NCBI RefSeq assembly: GCF_003672135.1
Contig: NC_039507.1
Span: 7,455,624-7,519,623, forward strand
Direction: 5' to 3'
Source: Ooceraea biroi
Lineage: Eukaryota > Arthropoda > Insecta > Hymenoptera > Formicidae
Length of the DNA: 64,000 bases
Each line of letters starts with the position of its first letter. Positions within the stretch are counted from its first letter, which is position 1. The position numbers were made by a program, and so were the translations under genes. The notes beneath the pieces were generated by a model. It ran no database searches, was not told the DNA's origin, and saw only the letters and a program-made list of their open reading frames with translations. Below, piece after piece: positions 1-13,679 of the stretch.

Positions 1-1865
1 CCGCGCTACGTCTTCCGCGCTCTCTTCTTCGTCCCGCGCGTCCGTCAGTACGTAGTCTTGCCTTTCTTTTCCTCTCCGTTCCCCTTAGGGTCTTCACGTT
101 CGTCGCGCGCGAAGCACGAACCGAAAGTTCCGGTTAGGTTGCATCCGGTGCAAAATGGGGTTGAATGTAATGCACGGCTATATGCATAATTTATACCATC
201 GCGGAGGGAAGCGAGGATAGCCTCGAGAGACCGAGCAAATTTGCGACGATTTGGGTCGCCTCTCACGCATCGTTCAGGTGGTCGGCGAATAACAGAGGTG
301 TATAAACGACATTTTTAACTTTGCAGATGCGATTCCCCGTACAAATGTGGGATAAACGTTAAAATAATGGGCATTCGCAAATCTATCGCGATGTTAATGA
401 TGACAATGTTGTAAAATGGCTAAAAACATTGTGCGACAAAAATGTTAACAATATTAATGATTACAGCGGCATACTTATGCTTTGTGTTGTAAATATTGTA
501 AGAGAAAATAAATTTTTATTTATTAATTCTGAAGATGATTTTTTTTTTAATTCCAAGTATAAGAAAATTTTATTTTGCAACTTCGTACCAGCTCTAATGT
601 ATTTCGTAACTAGTAGAGTTGTATGGAAAAAATATTGCCCGTCAAAAACATCAAAAACATTGTATAAAATTTATCATTTACTAAATAATTCACTTAATTG
701 GCCGGAAATCCAGTGGAAATTTCTCTGCGTTTGTCCACTAAGAGGGTTAATACAAATCAATCGGGAAACCCTTTCATCGTGCCGAAACGAGATTCGATAA
801 CCCGATGAGCAATTGCAATGGGGAACTTGCGAACTTGCGGAAGCTTATCAGCGAAAATTGCCCGGTAAACTCGAGGCATCCTCCCTTTCTCAGCCCGGGT
901 ACGCAGCGGCAGATAGTAAAGGGAGGCAAGCGTCGCGGGTCCTCACGAGAGAGGTGGACGTGCCCCCGTAGCTGCCCCCGAACAATTCGCTCTTAAATCC
1001 AATTAACTCGAATCTCGAGTTGGTCGGTGGTCGTAACAATAACACTTTGCCCTTTACAATGCGGTGGCGCGGTTGCTTAATACCGCGTTCGCCACGCCCC
1101 CGCGCGCAAGGACCCCTCTGTCCTTGCCGCCCTCCACCGTTGTCCCCCACTATCGTCCATAGTCCACCCCCTCTCTCTAGGTTCTCTCGTGTACCGGTGC
1201 CCTTTTGTTTCGCGGTTCATTTGTCTTTCTTTCCTATCTCCCCCTGCGCCGCCCTTTCGGTCTCAGGTCTCTTCTCGCTCGTTCCCTCTCGCTTTTCTTC
1301 CGTCGATGTCGGATCGGTTCCTCTTTCTTTCTGCGTCTCGCTCCTCTCTTACTCTTTTATTCTCTCCCTCTCTCTCCTTCCTCGATCGCTTCTTCTTTTC
1401 GCTCTTTCTGTTTGCAGCGCGGTTCGGCCCACCACCGACTCGATGGGGTCCTCTGACCGCATCATGGTCGAGAGTCGCCAGCCCCCGAGCGGACCATAAA
1501 GCGATAAATTAAGCCGCACCGAGAGCCACGGCCGTGAAGGCATCATTCATGGCGCACTGCACCGTTATTGCCGATCGATGAGGATGTCACCCGCAGAGAC
1601 AAGTTAGGTGGTCACTTTGGGGCGACTTCTTCCATGTTGGATGACATTCGGTGTGGATGTTAGGCGACCGCAAAGGAGGAAACCTATCACACCCGTCCCG
1701 ACAAAGCTGGACGTGATTATGTGTACGATATTGCAGCCTTTTGTCTTATTTACAAGTCGTTCAATAGCGATTGGTGGCGACGCGTTTTTAACTCAACTTC
1801 TTCTTGGAAACATTGTATTCAGCTTAATTACTTGATTACTAGTCCATTCAAACCAGGAAATTGCA

Positions 1866-1942
1866 GGGAAGCTTATTAATCACCGTGATGTTTAATGCAA
1901 GCCGATGGAGGGAAGTGTATTAATTACCGTGCTATTTAATAC
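1866..1942. repeat. Diverged tandem duplication, period 44
   Basis: GGGAAGCTTATTAATCACCG at 1866 recurs as GGGAAGTGTATTAATTACCG at 1910. Over 33 bases I count six differences. Confidence 0.5.
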
Positions 1943-3148
1943 GGGGAACTACGGAGAAAATTATGAGAGAAATTTTCTAACGTCAACGAAAAAAGGTCAA
2001 AGCGCAGCGCACAACACCTTTCTAACAATAAATCAGCACTTTAGCAGTAATAATGTAATAATAAAAGTCGATTAATTTAAAAATGTGCTTAATATATCAT
2101 TTCTCTAAGATTTACTTCAAGAAATTATATTAATCTTACTTAATCGATTGTCAGAATTCGTTACGATTCGCTCGTTATGAGCGACCACGGATCAATCGCT
2201 AGCAGAAATAACGATTTCATGCGATCCTTTCTGGAGCTATCAAGATAATTGATAAAAGGCTAACATTTTGTCATAATAACGACGCAACTCGAGGGCATTT
2301 AATTCCCAACGATTCCACCTCCCGCTCATCCTGGTCGCATCGGTATCTGTAAGCGCGTTCCTTCGCGGCCCAATGGGCTCAATAATAAGGGCCCGATATA
2401 ACAAGGGCTAGGATCCATGATTGGTCACGACCTACGATCGACCTGCCGATCAACGGCGACATCGGTTCGTTCGCGATCAGAAAGAACTTTCTTCGCGAGT
2501 CCGACTCGCCGATCGCCGGTGATTGTCTCTACCCCCTTTATCCCGGATAATGACGGAACGATCTCGAGCATTTAATTTCCAGGTCTCTCCTCTCTTTCCT
2601 CTCCTCTTTCGCGTCCCTCGTCGCGGCCGACTGCGAGGGAGGCGACTCTCTCGCCGGGCGGGGGCGAGCCCGTTCAAATGACAGTAATATCGTTGCCTTG
2701 TGGTTTTGTGTGCACCACAGCCTGATTATAGTCCACTTCCGCCGCGTAAACAACGGTCTCGGACAAACCTCTCTTAATGGCCTCCACCCCTCTGCGACGG
2801 GCAGCTGCGGGGTGCCTCGCGTCCACATTGGCACATCTATATAATATATACACCCCCTAATTTCGCGAGGGCGGCTATCGCGAATAAAAACTGAATTTAT
2901 TATCTATTGCTGTAGCTCATTGTTGATTTCCTAACTCAGCTGAAATTATCGATTCCGTTTCGTCGAACGTGGGAAACTGGCGATAAAAGTGATGTACATC
3001 TAGTCGAAATCGAAAATGTAAGGAAACATACTGAAGAAATTTCACGTTTTGTTTGCGATGAACCATGCGTTTTCACTCTTTAATTGCTAATTATTGCTTC
3101 GGCGCAGGGTGGATTACGACCGCACAGCTTTGACATATATCCGCGGCA

Positions 3149-3164
3149 GCTGCTGCTGCTGCTG
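3149..3164. repeat. (GCT)n microsatellite
   Basis: Five units plus one base of GCT in non-coding sequence. Confidence 0.85.
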
Positions 3165-5497
3165 TGGCGCGCTGAAATTCTAAGGGCCAATTACATGTAT
3201 TCCGACGTACCTACATAGAAGGTGGAGATCGTTGAGCGGGTCACGGGTGCATCCCGCGTGCAACGAGCTTTAAGGTACGGAACCGGGTAACGAATTGCGT
3301 TTCATTTCAGTTGCTCCGAAACGTGTAATTCCGTCTCTCCGGGCCCGCTTAATTAGGCGGAGACATCTGTGCCCAGAGGCTCTCATACGACGAGCGCGGC
3401 GCTTATGCTTGCATTTGCGCTTGCATTGTACCGAAACGGCATTGTCTCGTTAAATCATGGCGCGCGCGTACGTATAACAGCTGAAGGAATATCAGTTGGA
3501 GAGTCGAAAACGGCGACGAAGTTGGGAGCGATTAAAATCTCTCGGACACGTTCTCGCCGGGTCGAGACGCTCGTAATCGCCGGACTCGAGACGGAATCGC
3601 ACGCGTAGCGAACCACGCGTGAATTGTTACGCGTATTTGCCCCGAACGTGATAATCAAACGCTTCGTAGTCGAGCATCTATCCTTTTCGTTTACGCGTTT
3701 ATTGCGCGATAATGAAATGTTCCCGGTCGAATTATAAGTTATCCGCACCGCGGCAAGGTCGACGGAACCGCTTTCGAGAACCGCTCGCAAAAGGCGACCC
3801 CGAGATCTCCAGGCACGTTTCTTTCTCTCTCTCCTTCTACCCCGGCCTCTGTAATTTCGTACTAATCCCATTCGCCGCGCACAGGAAAATATTATCCCGC
3901 GTGCCGATCGCAACGTAATCTTTCTATCTAATACAGACGATTCGACTGGCGTACTCACACACACGTACAGACGTACTTGCATAGCTGTGCGAACTTTTGA
4001 TCTTATCAACTCGATATTACATCATATACGGAAACGCGGACGTATCTCTTATTGAAGAAATCAGGGACTTGTAAACGTCTAATCTCAAATGCAATAAACC
4101 GCGGACTGGCCATTCTCGCGAGGTAACAATTCTCGTCGTTGTCGGTCATCATCGAAACTTCGGATTTCCACATAGCGTATTAATAAATGACAATCTGCTC
4201 CGTAATTCATAAGGCACTTTCCAGATAATGATGTATCAATAAATCATTATTAATTCTTGATGCGTATTATTAAGGAAAATACGTTATTTCGAGATATCTG
4301 TACTATAAATTTTGCATTGTGTGTGTGTCGCAGATTTGCGTTATAAATAAATGACGTGTTTGAAACGGTATCACGGAATTGTCAATTGTATTTTGACGTC
4401 ATTAAGATTAGCGGCGATTCATATCCATAAATTACAAAATGCTATTTTTACGGCAATCGCACCTTTTTTATCTGATACAAGCAGATCCACCGGATCGCGT
4501 TTCTGCAAATAGGAATCACCGATCTTATCGTCGTGATGTTACGTCACAATTGAAACCGTCGAAACGTCGTTATCGCGACGACCGCGTGTCCAGTCCTGTA
4601 TCCAGATCTGTATCTGCGGTTTTAAATTGCGTTTTTAAATTCAACTACAATCGCTCGTCGGGATGGACGCCGCCGGGTAGTATCGCGTAATTTGTAAACT
4701 GTTATCGACCGCGCGGATCGTAATGCGATCGTTTCGTCGATCGCCGCGAGCCCGTACCTTGCAATCGTAGAATCGCAAAGATGCACTTTCGATTTTATCG
4801 CGAAATCGCATTGCATTGCATCGCGCATCGCGCGGTACAGGTGTTGGTCATTTGAAAAGCATTATTCGTATCTCGTCCATCGATAGTGACCCGGATATGA
4901 ATATTCTTTCTTAATCAATGCCAGCTGCAACCGCTCCACCCGTAAAGACGTCCGACAACCGAGACAATCTCGTTGCGGATGTTCTTTATCGAGCAGCGAA
5001 CGAGGACGGCTTTAGAGACTCGGGGATTCTACCAGACGGTTACGCACGTCACAGAACGTTAACTTCATTGGATAACCGTTCTCTTTGGCAATTGCAAAAT
5101 AATCGTTTTGGCCATTACCCGAGAAACAAGCGTGGCGCACTTATCCGCAACTAGTTATCTCGCCGTGATCACTGTGATTTCAGAATTGAAATTTTCAGCC
5201 GGTCCGCTCGCTCGCTCGCTGTCGAGAAACTTTCTTTTCCTGAAATCCAAACGAAAACCGTGAAACACACGCACATACGTGCGCACGTCGATTTTGCGCC
5301 GGTTAATTATCTACATGTTACTTCGTGTAAGTATTTCTAAATGAGCGTCGTAAGCCATGCGTTTCGTAACGCGACTATTTTGTGCGAGCGTAAGTTAGCG
5401 CGACACACGCGTATCGAATGATGGGAAATGTTAGTTAATGTTGTAGCAAGACCATTATGTGAGAAGCTTGTATGGATGAGATGCGTCATGCTCCTAT

Positions 5498-5619
5498 GGC
5501 CCGTTTCTACCAATGTCGCTTAACTTTAACTGCGGTTTAACTCACTCTTCGTCTCTTTCTAGGCAGATAGTTTGAGTTAAACTACGGTTAAAGTTAAGCG
5601 GCATTAGTAGAAACGGGCC
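5498..5619. mobile_element. Small hairpin MITE, Harbinger-like
   Basis: A 122-bp hairpin with ends GGCCCGTTTCTAC and arms of about 48 bp with a few mismatches. TAT lies on both sides (5495-5497, 5620-5622), a 3-bp duplication suggestive of PIF/Harbinger. GGGCCCGTTTCTA-type ends occur in such MITEs. Confidence 0.7.
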
Positions 5620-6754
5620 TATGCCAGATTTTACACAGATTCTGCCAGTTAACTTCGCTTTTGTTACTTGCGCATCTAAAATAGAAATACCTATGTCAGA
5701 GATCATTACTGTAAACGAATACGTTAGAGTCATTTATCCGAACTGACAATGAGTTGCGGGATTTGGTATAAACTGCGTGACAAATCTACGATCGTTAAGC
5801 GGGACAAACGCACGGACCATCCTGGTCCATTTGGATCGAAGATTTCCAATTCTTTATTTAGTCAACAAGGCCTAGGAAGGAACTTTCTTCTTTTGTAACG
5901 ATACATTCCCTCCATTAGACTCCAACAGGCCTCGTCGAGTCAAATTTTGCAGCCCGTCCCCTGAGAACTCTTTCGCTTGAATTCGTTGATTTATCAACCA
6001 TTCGCAACGGACGAAAGTTAACAAGAAAGGTGAATTTTGTCGAAGAAATTCTCGACATTAGTGCCTTCTGTTCCATTTAGTTCCAGACGACTAGACGTTT
6101 TAAATGTTTTTTCGTGCGCTTAAACTATTCCGAACACGCATTTTCTTCGACAGAATACATATTTCTGAACAAAATTGATTGATTCTGCCTGACGTGTATT
6201 TTTATTCATCGCTACATCAGATTATTCTTTATTGGTGTAACGCTACATCCATAATAGTAAATTGCAAAAAATGCTGATAGTGTGAAGATCGAAGGATAAT
6301 CTGTAGAGACACGGTAGCCTATATTTATATCCTGCATTTAGCGCTAAATGTAGGCCGTATGATTTTCAGTTCCTGATAACGTCGCATGCAATCTCCGTAT
6401 TGGACAAACGCAAAGGTAGCGATTTGTGAGTTTAACTAGTTATGAATATGTGCATGGCAGATCTAGTTGATCGATAAATTTACGAATCTTCGATATCCGG
6501 ATATAGCAACCTACGTATCCATGGATCTCTATCCTCCGCCGGATCATCATCTATCACACGAAACTTATTATTCCAACTGCCATGTACGCGATCGTAATTC
6601 CATGCAAGTTTTAACAGGTGCGTAGCACATCAAACGACAGTTTGTTCCTCCGCGATAGTAACTACGCCTCAAGCATAATTCAGACATTAGCATCATACAT
6701 CTTTCATCGCGCTTCAAGAAGCCGTTACATCTTTCGTTACTTGAATCATTTCTA
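5620..6754. other. Non-coding stretch
   Basis: Unremarkable mixed sequence between the small MITE and mariner copy 1. A short palindrome, GCATTTAGCGCTAAATG, lies near 6335-6352. No gene seen. Confidence 0.6.
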
Positions 6755-8009
6755 TTAGGGGTGTGATTTAGTTTTGAGGGTTTTTTTGCTCAAAAACGCA
6801 TGTATTTAAATATGATAATGAATGAATACCTTAATCAAAATATTTTCCTTCCTTTTCTATAACTTTTTCCCATCTTTCTGGCAACAGATGGATTCCACCA
6901 CGATAAAATCACTCTTCTTTTCAGTTGATCCATTCGTCGACGAATTTTCGCACTTCTTCCAAATTATCAAAGTGTGTATCCTCTAAAGCGTGTTGCATCC
7001 ACCGGAACAAATAATAATCGCATGGAGAATACGCGGGGTGCGGTAAGACTTGCCATTCAAGCTCTAATAGTGTTTCTTTCACTGATAACGCAACGTCAGG
7101 TCGAGCGTTGTCACGAAGAAGAATCACTTTCCGTCGTTTACTCGCAATTGCTGGTCGTTTTTCGTCCAATGCTTCCTTCAACTTGTACAATTGGTGTCGA
7201 TAACGATCAGCCGTGACAGTCTCATGCGGATTTAACAGCTCATAGTGCACTATCCCACCAAATACGGAGCATTACTTTTGAACCGTGAATATTGCGTCTC
7301 GGAGTGGATGTTGATGGTTCGCCTGGATCCACCCATGATTTTCTGCGTTTCGGATTATCAAAATAGATGCACTTTTCATGCCCAGTAACAATCCGAGACA
7401 AAAGACTCTTCTTTTTTTGCCTGGCGATCAACGAAATGCAAATGTTCAACCGGTTCGCAATGGCACTTTCCGATAATTCATGTCGAACCCATTTCCCTTC
7501 TTTCTGAATTTTTCCCATTTCATGTAAATGTTTCGTAACTGTTGTACGATCAACATTTAATGCTCTGGCAAAGTTCTGAAGTGGATCGTGTTGGATTTTC
7601 GTGCAATAATGCTTGCAAATCTGCATTTTCAAGCTTTCTTGGTTGTCCCGAGCGTTCTTTGTCCTTCACATCAGTATGACCACTTTTAAAGCGTCTAAAC
7701 CAGTATTCACACGTCTTAATTGATGGGGCAGAATCACCACAAGTTTCCACAAGAATTCTATAACCGTCAGCGGCAGTTTTGTTTTGATTAAAAAACAAAA
7801 GCAACGCATGTGGAAAATGCTGTTTCGGAAGTTGCAAATTTTACGATGATATAAACACGACTGTTGTTGCATCTATTGCTATAATGCTACTAAATGTGAT
7901 GGATAATGTCAAGACTGTAAGAAACAACAGTTATCGGAAACAGCTATTGGAACAAACTGACACCACAGTCATCTGTTGCAAAACCCTCAAAACTAAATCA
8001 CACTCCTAA
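6755..8009 (-). mobile_element. Mariner-family transposon, copy 1 (defective)
   Basis: A 1255-bp element with terminal inverted repeats of about 30 bp starting TTAGGGGTGTGATTTAG (TTAGGAGTG at the transposase 5' side), flanked by TA target duplications at 6753-6754 and 8010-8011. It carries a broken transposase on the minus strand. Length, ends and internal sequence match the element at 45658-46912. Confidence 0.93.
6831..7837 (-). pseudogene. Mariner transposase pseudogene, copy 1
   Basis: Two N-terminal helix-turn-helix regions and a DDD-type catalytic core are recognisable. Lesions: the start codon is TTG where copy 2 has ATG; one extra base near 7570-7572 breaks the frame; frame is lost again after WWD near 7250; TGA codons fall near the C-terminus. 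The first catalytic Asp is His (TGHEK), and the motif around the third, YSPDLAPSDY in relatives, is shortened to YSPCDY. No active enzyme can be made. Confidence 0.9.
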
Positions 8010-9958
8010 TACGTCTTCCTCGCGATATCGAGCGCAATTACGTGGGGTGTCGCGTGTAAACGATAATTCGCGTTCGGTATCCCGCATTATGCTAATCCGC
8101 TAATCGTTCGGGACAGCTCGACATTTATCTCGTTTCTCGTGGAGACGAGCGTGCCGGTTCGTCCCGAGACGATCTCGTGTCATGATTTCACGTGTATGCA
8201 CGTGTGCCCGGATCGCCAAAGTGATCGCGCTGCACCGATCGTGTTACGGTGTCTCCGTCCCTTCCAGTTCGTTCGGCCAGATTTCCTGCATGATTGCACC
8301 CGGATTCGTCCATCGCGGATATGCGGACGCCTTACACGTTGTCGCAGCGTAACGGGCAGCTTCGCGTCGTGAAATTTCTCTGGCATCAAAGCTAAAGCTC
8401 ATCCGTCTCGTCACTAAATCCTTTATGTTAATACTGTGTCAATATTAATTAACATATGCTCGATAGTTTCGTAACCGAGATAACTCTATGTTATATTTAG
8501 CAATCGTGTAATACCATTTTTTTACTATGCATTTTTTCACTATTCTAATTTATTTCTTTTCCGCAATGCTTCTGATGTATAATTATTCTTATGAATCGCT
8601 GGAATGCTGTTGTCGCGCAAGGGCTTCGCTAAACTTGGATTATTTTTGACGAATTTTCTTTGGACGGGCGACTTTGCTGCGCAGAAAACAGCACGCGATG
8701 GAAGCCTCTTATGGAGTTCCATGAGCTCATCCTTTCGGAAGGGACACACTGGACCTCCCACGTTGGAAATACGATACGCGAGACCCGGGTGACGATCCCA
8801 ATGGCTAATTGACCGTACCGGTCGTGTCGATGATCTTTAAAAACATCCGCCGCATCGTGAATCGGCTGAGACCCGACACGCTGTGAGGCTGATCATTAGA
8901 GGTGTAATATGTTTTCTCTGTTGGAAAATCTTCCAAGGATCGCACACGGTCATGTACCCATCATGTCCTGTAATTATGTCATCCGTCACATTTTCCCAGT
9001 GTCATTTACTCTAGCGATTATTGTATAATTGCAGCTCTCCCACATCCTTTCTCATCACAGCGAACGTTCTCCAATCGTACAAAGTCAACAATTTAACATT
9101 CTCGCCGAGGATGAAAATTAATTTTTTTTATTCAATTATCCGCTTCTCTCGGTGAACAGACTTCAACCTTCGTGAGTTACAAAAAGAAGGATTTACCTAA
9201 AAAGTTTGTATAAAAAATCTGATCGGAACGGCGCGGCGAGGGCACGGTCGATCAACCTGGGCGAAAATATGAGATATCGTAAGCGATCGAGCGGCTCCTG
9301 TGGGCCTCTGTAAACGGATGGACGATTGTTTTTCGAGGTAATCACGCGATGGCCGGCAGTACGGTAGCAAAATCGTACGGCGGCACGAATTCCGCGCAAT
9401 CACGGCGAATTATCCGACTGATTGGATCGTTTATGCTGATCCTTTGATCTCGCACCCACCCCAAGGGTCCTCCTTACGCGCCTACGCGAGCGATCCGGCC
9501 GCGCCGTGGGTCCGTTAGAGTTTATCCATCGGCTAAATAAGGACGGAATAAAATAAGGAACGTTGCCCATTCGCGGATCGAGCTGCGGTCAGGGACAATC
9601 AGCCGGCGAATTACCGATATGATTGCTACTGAAATATTCCCGCCGACAAAGGTCGAAATCCCAAACGGGGATTCTGCCGCGGCCGCGTCAGGCTCCGACT
9701 CTTTGCTTTTGCACGACTAGATTGATATTTCCAAGATAGTTCCCGCGAGTACAAACTCACCGATACACGTTGCGGTTTATGTTTGCAGCATTGCTTGATC
9801 TTATATCTTATACATCCAGAATTTGTGTCTATCTAGAGATTATATTGTACTACGTGATAATGTAAACGCTGAGAAACGTAAATTCCATTTTTATAAATAT
9901 AAATGAAAAAAATATATTATAATAATATTTTTATATGAAAAAACTAATTATTCAAATT

Positions 9959-9972
9959 ATATATATATATAT
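9959..9972. repeat. (AT)n microsatellite
   Basis: Seven AT units in an AT-rich patch. Confidence 0.8.
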
Positions 9973-10976
9973 CATGACTATGATGATATCTGTTGGTCGA
10001 ATAAGATTGAATAACGTTATTCGAGAACAGCAGCCGCGTATATCGTGCGTTCAACGTTCTGCGAATATCGTGCGGCAATTTGCGCAGGCATGACAATGGG
10101 AACGCGCATCGAAGATGACGATAAGAGTAATGGCGCAATGAAGCTCCTTCTTGCCGTCATTATAGTCGCTGCTTTATTATCGCGTCGCTGTGGTAGCCCG
10201 CTCGTTATTGCCCGCCGTTAAACGAGAGCAAAGGACTAATAACGAAGCCGGGCTGAGCTCGCTGCCGTGAATTAACGCCGGCATAAATTCCCATAGACAC
10301 CTCCTTAATCGACGTGTTCCTCCGCACACACACGCACGCACGCATCCGTCCCGGTTCGGATAGTACCTCCGTGTGTCGGATTAGATCCGCACGCTCGTGC
10401 AAGAAATGGCGAGTCAGCCGACAATGCCGTCGTCGCACAATACAGTAACCGATACAGTTACTCGCTCTTAATTGTCTCGAGCGTATGAATAAAGAAATCG
10501 TTTATATGGCTGAAAACACCGGCTAATGAAGAGCGATTGCGATAACTGTATATCCCGGGTGCCTTGTAAAACGTAGTAGACGAGTGAGCACCGTACTGCC
10601 AAAATCGTGCGTAAGATCGCGCGGATCCTCGAGGAAGGCTCTGCAGACAGCAAGAGGGTATGTTGCACAATATACGCGCGCGTGATCTTGCAGATTTGTG
10701 GACGAGAATGCGCGGTGCCGCGCGTGCTGAAATCGTGGAGGACTTCGTGCCTCAAAAATGACACTTTTAGTCGCACGCAGGTACCCGTGAAGAACTTTCA
10801 GCGGCGAGGAGGTGCGAATTTGGCGTGGAGAGGAGCGCGCGAGCGTGTTCCAGGCGTGTTATATTTCCGACGCGAGCACGAGCCGCAAGCGGGAAATTAG
10901 CGCGAGTTTAAGCGCGGAAACCCCGCGGGTATATACCAGCAGATTTCTTCGAGGTGCGAGGTGGCGATGCGGTGAT

Positions 10977-10996
10977 GGCGGCGGCGGCGGCGGTGG
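10977..10996. repeat. (GGC)n microsatellite
   Basis: Six GGC units followed by GGT in the CpG-rich segment. Confidence 0.85.
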
Positions 10997-11136
10997 TAGA
11001 TGGATTCGCGGCCAAGTCGGTGCGGAACGACGGCAATTAATAGCGGGTGCCTATAGAACGCCCGCGGAAGTAAAAATAAAGCGGCACGAAGCGCGCCCCT
11101 TTGGCGGCACCGTGGTCGAGTCATTAAGCAGCCCAT

Positions 11137-11190
11137 GGGGGTGAGGCGGGCATGGGGGGCCTCTGACGATGGGGGCGAATGGGGGGAGGG
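11137..11190 (+). other. Cluster of six G-runs (G-quadruplex potential)
   Basis: Six runs of three to six G within 54 bases on the plus strand, separated by short linkers. This meets the usual pattern for G-quadruplex formation. Function unknown. Confidence 0.6.
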
Positions 11191-12962
11191 CATTGTATAA
11201 TGTCTCGTGCGTTACCACGCGGAGAGCGAAGCGCAGCGCGCGCGTGCACGCGCACGCTCGCGACGTGGTGGTCGAACACGGGACGAGCAACAATAAAATC
11301 TGTAATTGCCCGTAATTGCTGGTCCTACGTGTTTGTTCTCGGTCATGGTGGCGGAGGGACAGTGGCACTATACAGCCGACGATCCGACTCAATACACTCG
11401 CTAATATTACGAATTGTCGGATGAATATTCATGACGCACGAGTCAACCGCGAGTCGCTTGTAATTATGTTAGAGCATTTTTCGACAATACTTCGCCCTGT
11501 GTGTGTGGAAACGAAGCTGCACCGTTTGTGAAAAATTCAGTCAGTTACTTAATCGCGTGCACTCGAAATTACTCCCGCGATATCGATTTAACGGTTGTAT
11601 CTGTAGACAGTCGGCACCGGTTCTTTGTCGCAAAGTGGATTGTGTAAGTTTATAAATGGGTATAAATGCGTGCCTCGTCCGAATTCTCCGAAAATATTTT
11701 TTTTATCCAGCTTTGGATGGAACGATGCGCAATATGAATAAAGTACGCAGATAAATGATCAACATGTCGATTGCAACCATCGAAAAGGGGGTAAGGTATC
11801 GCGCGCGAAGACGCATCCGCGCGTGTATGCAATTACACTGGTCCATTAACGTCGTTTTGACACTCGACAACCGGCGATTCGCTCGAGTAGTAGTCAGCGG
11901 GTGCATCCGCGGACAAAATGGACGATTGATCAGCCGCGATCGGACGCGCAGCCCTCGCTTAATGAAGGCAATTAAGTTTTTCTGCATCTCGAAGTCGCCA
12001 CCACGTGCATGATGGATGTTTTGTCCGATCTCGTACGAAAGTGGTAGCACGCGGGGAAAGGGTGGCGAAGAGGAGGTGAGGAGGACAGGAGGGCGGCCAA
12101 ATAGACCCAGAAGACGAATGAAAAATTAGCCGTTCGTGCGCGAGTGAGAGAGACGGCGAGAGCGCGCGAGCACGTTTTTGCGTCGTTCTCGCCATCCTTT
12201 CGTCTCCTCGGGCAACGATCTGATTGCCGTCTCAGATGCGATGCATCGATGCGCCTGTTACGTTATTACGCGAATTAATTTGATTTATTACAGAAACCGC
12301 ACGGGAGAACGATACGAAAGTATTCTCCGGGGTTCGACGTGCCACGGGAGACCGCTGACTGAAGAGGTCAAGGGACATCAAGGGACGAACTTCGTTAATC
12401 CCCCTTATGACCGCGAGACTCTCTTTGCGCAAAAAGGAATCCGCAGAAAGTAGCCATGTACTCGCTAATCGATTTATAATGACGCACCGAGTATTTCGCC
12501 GTCCTTACAATTGTTAAATCCAGCATGATATTCCTGCGCGCGAATCGGAGGAAAAGTTTCATTTCAGATATACAAACCTTCTAACGCAATCTTACAAATC
12601 TTTCAATCTTGGGCGAATAATTATTATCTAATAAAATATAAACAGATAATTATATGTTTGCGCGCTATGTAAGAAATGTCGTTACTTCCCGAGTCGAAAT
12701 TTTAGTTCTACATTGAACCTCGAATTCTTCATTTGAGGCGTTATTCAGCGTCTATTTAGCTGCTATTTTAACACTAAAATATGTCCGAAATTTCCTTTTT
12801 TGTCGCTAGAGCGTCAAAGCAGGTTACGATCAAGATTATAGCCGAATGTTGCAGGGTCAAAATAGCATCTTAACATCTGTTTGTAGGAGTTTGAGTTTCA
12901 ATGTAAGAGTTCTAGGTTCTATTTTCCTAAAAGTAGGTTCGTACGACTGCTAAAAGCATTAA

Positions 12963-13679
12963 GGGGGGAGCCTGCTTTAGAACGCTGAAAATAAGGTATA
13001 ATTTTACGAATTTTTTTGGAGAAACTATACAGCGGATCATTATAAAACTTTGATGCATTTATTAGTACATGTTTAAAGATAAAAAAAATTATTTTTGGAT
13101 TTGAATATATCGTCTGTAGAGGTCGTCCTGGAGGCATCTTAGTGCAGCCGGCATTGTAAATTGGTGAGCATTCTCCTGCCTCCAAATTTCATCCAAACTG
13201 AAAAATTGAAATATTTTCTCGTTATTTATGAATTCCCATCGTCGATGAACCTTTAATATTCATAAAAACATTAAGTTAAACAATTATTTTTGCATGAAAA
13301 AGTTCAAAAACTGCCTAAAAATCGTACTTTTGTGTTCTAAGCTCCACCATTTTGGCACTTTTCAACTTTTTTCTTCTCTCTTTGGTTCATCGACGATGGG
13401 AATTCATAAATAACGAGAACATATTTCAATTTTTCAGTTTAGACGAAATTTGGAGGCAGGAGAATGCTCAGCAATTTGCAATGCCGGCGACGCGGCTGCA
13501 CTAAGATTTCTCCAGGACGACCTCTACAAGCGATATATTCAAATCAAAAAATAATTTTTTTATCTTTAAACATGTACTAATAAATGCATCAAAGTTTTAT
13601 AATGATCCGCTGTATAGTTTCTCCAAAAACAATTCGTAAAATATACCTTATTTTCAGCGTTCTAAAGCAGGCTCCCCCC
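12963..13679. mobile_element. TTAA-flanked foldback element (piggyBac-like MITE)
   Basis: Ends begin GGGGGGAGCCTGCTTTAGAA. Arms of about 290 bp (12963-13251 and 13384-13679) are inverted copies differing by scattered bases and one insertion of about 7 bp in the right arm. Both flanks are TTAA (12959-12962, 13680-13683), the piggyBac target. The loop is about 130 bp. No coding capacity. Confidence 0.88.

Larger units (their letters stand above)
1..5497. other. Non-coding stretch, no exon recognised
   Basis: CpG-rich with AT-rich islands. It contains a pyrimidine-rich tract at about 1160-1430, which makes long Ser/Phe/Leu open frames of no coding character, a diverged 44-bp-period duplication (1866-1942), a CTG run (3149-3164) and a GCTC run (5206-5220). 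Nothing else is supported. Confidence 0.6.
8012..12958. other. Non-coding stretch with a CpG- and G-rich centre
   Basis: Contains an AT-rich patch with a TA run (9890-9975), then a strongly CpG-rich part (10600-11300) with a GGC run and a cluster of G-runs. The latter could be a promoter or CpG-rich regulatory segment, but no exon with splice sites and protein-like reading was found. Confidence 0.55.

Noticed and set aside
429..800. 123-codon plus-strand frame in an AT-rich patch
   Set aside because: It starts at TTG, has no family resemblance, and no flanking splice signals fit.
1020..1512. Overlapping plus-strand frames of 83-159 codons
   Set aside because: All come from one pyrimidine-rich tract and are open in several frames at once.
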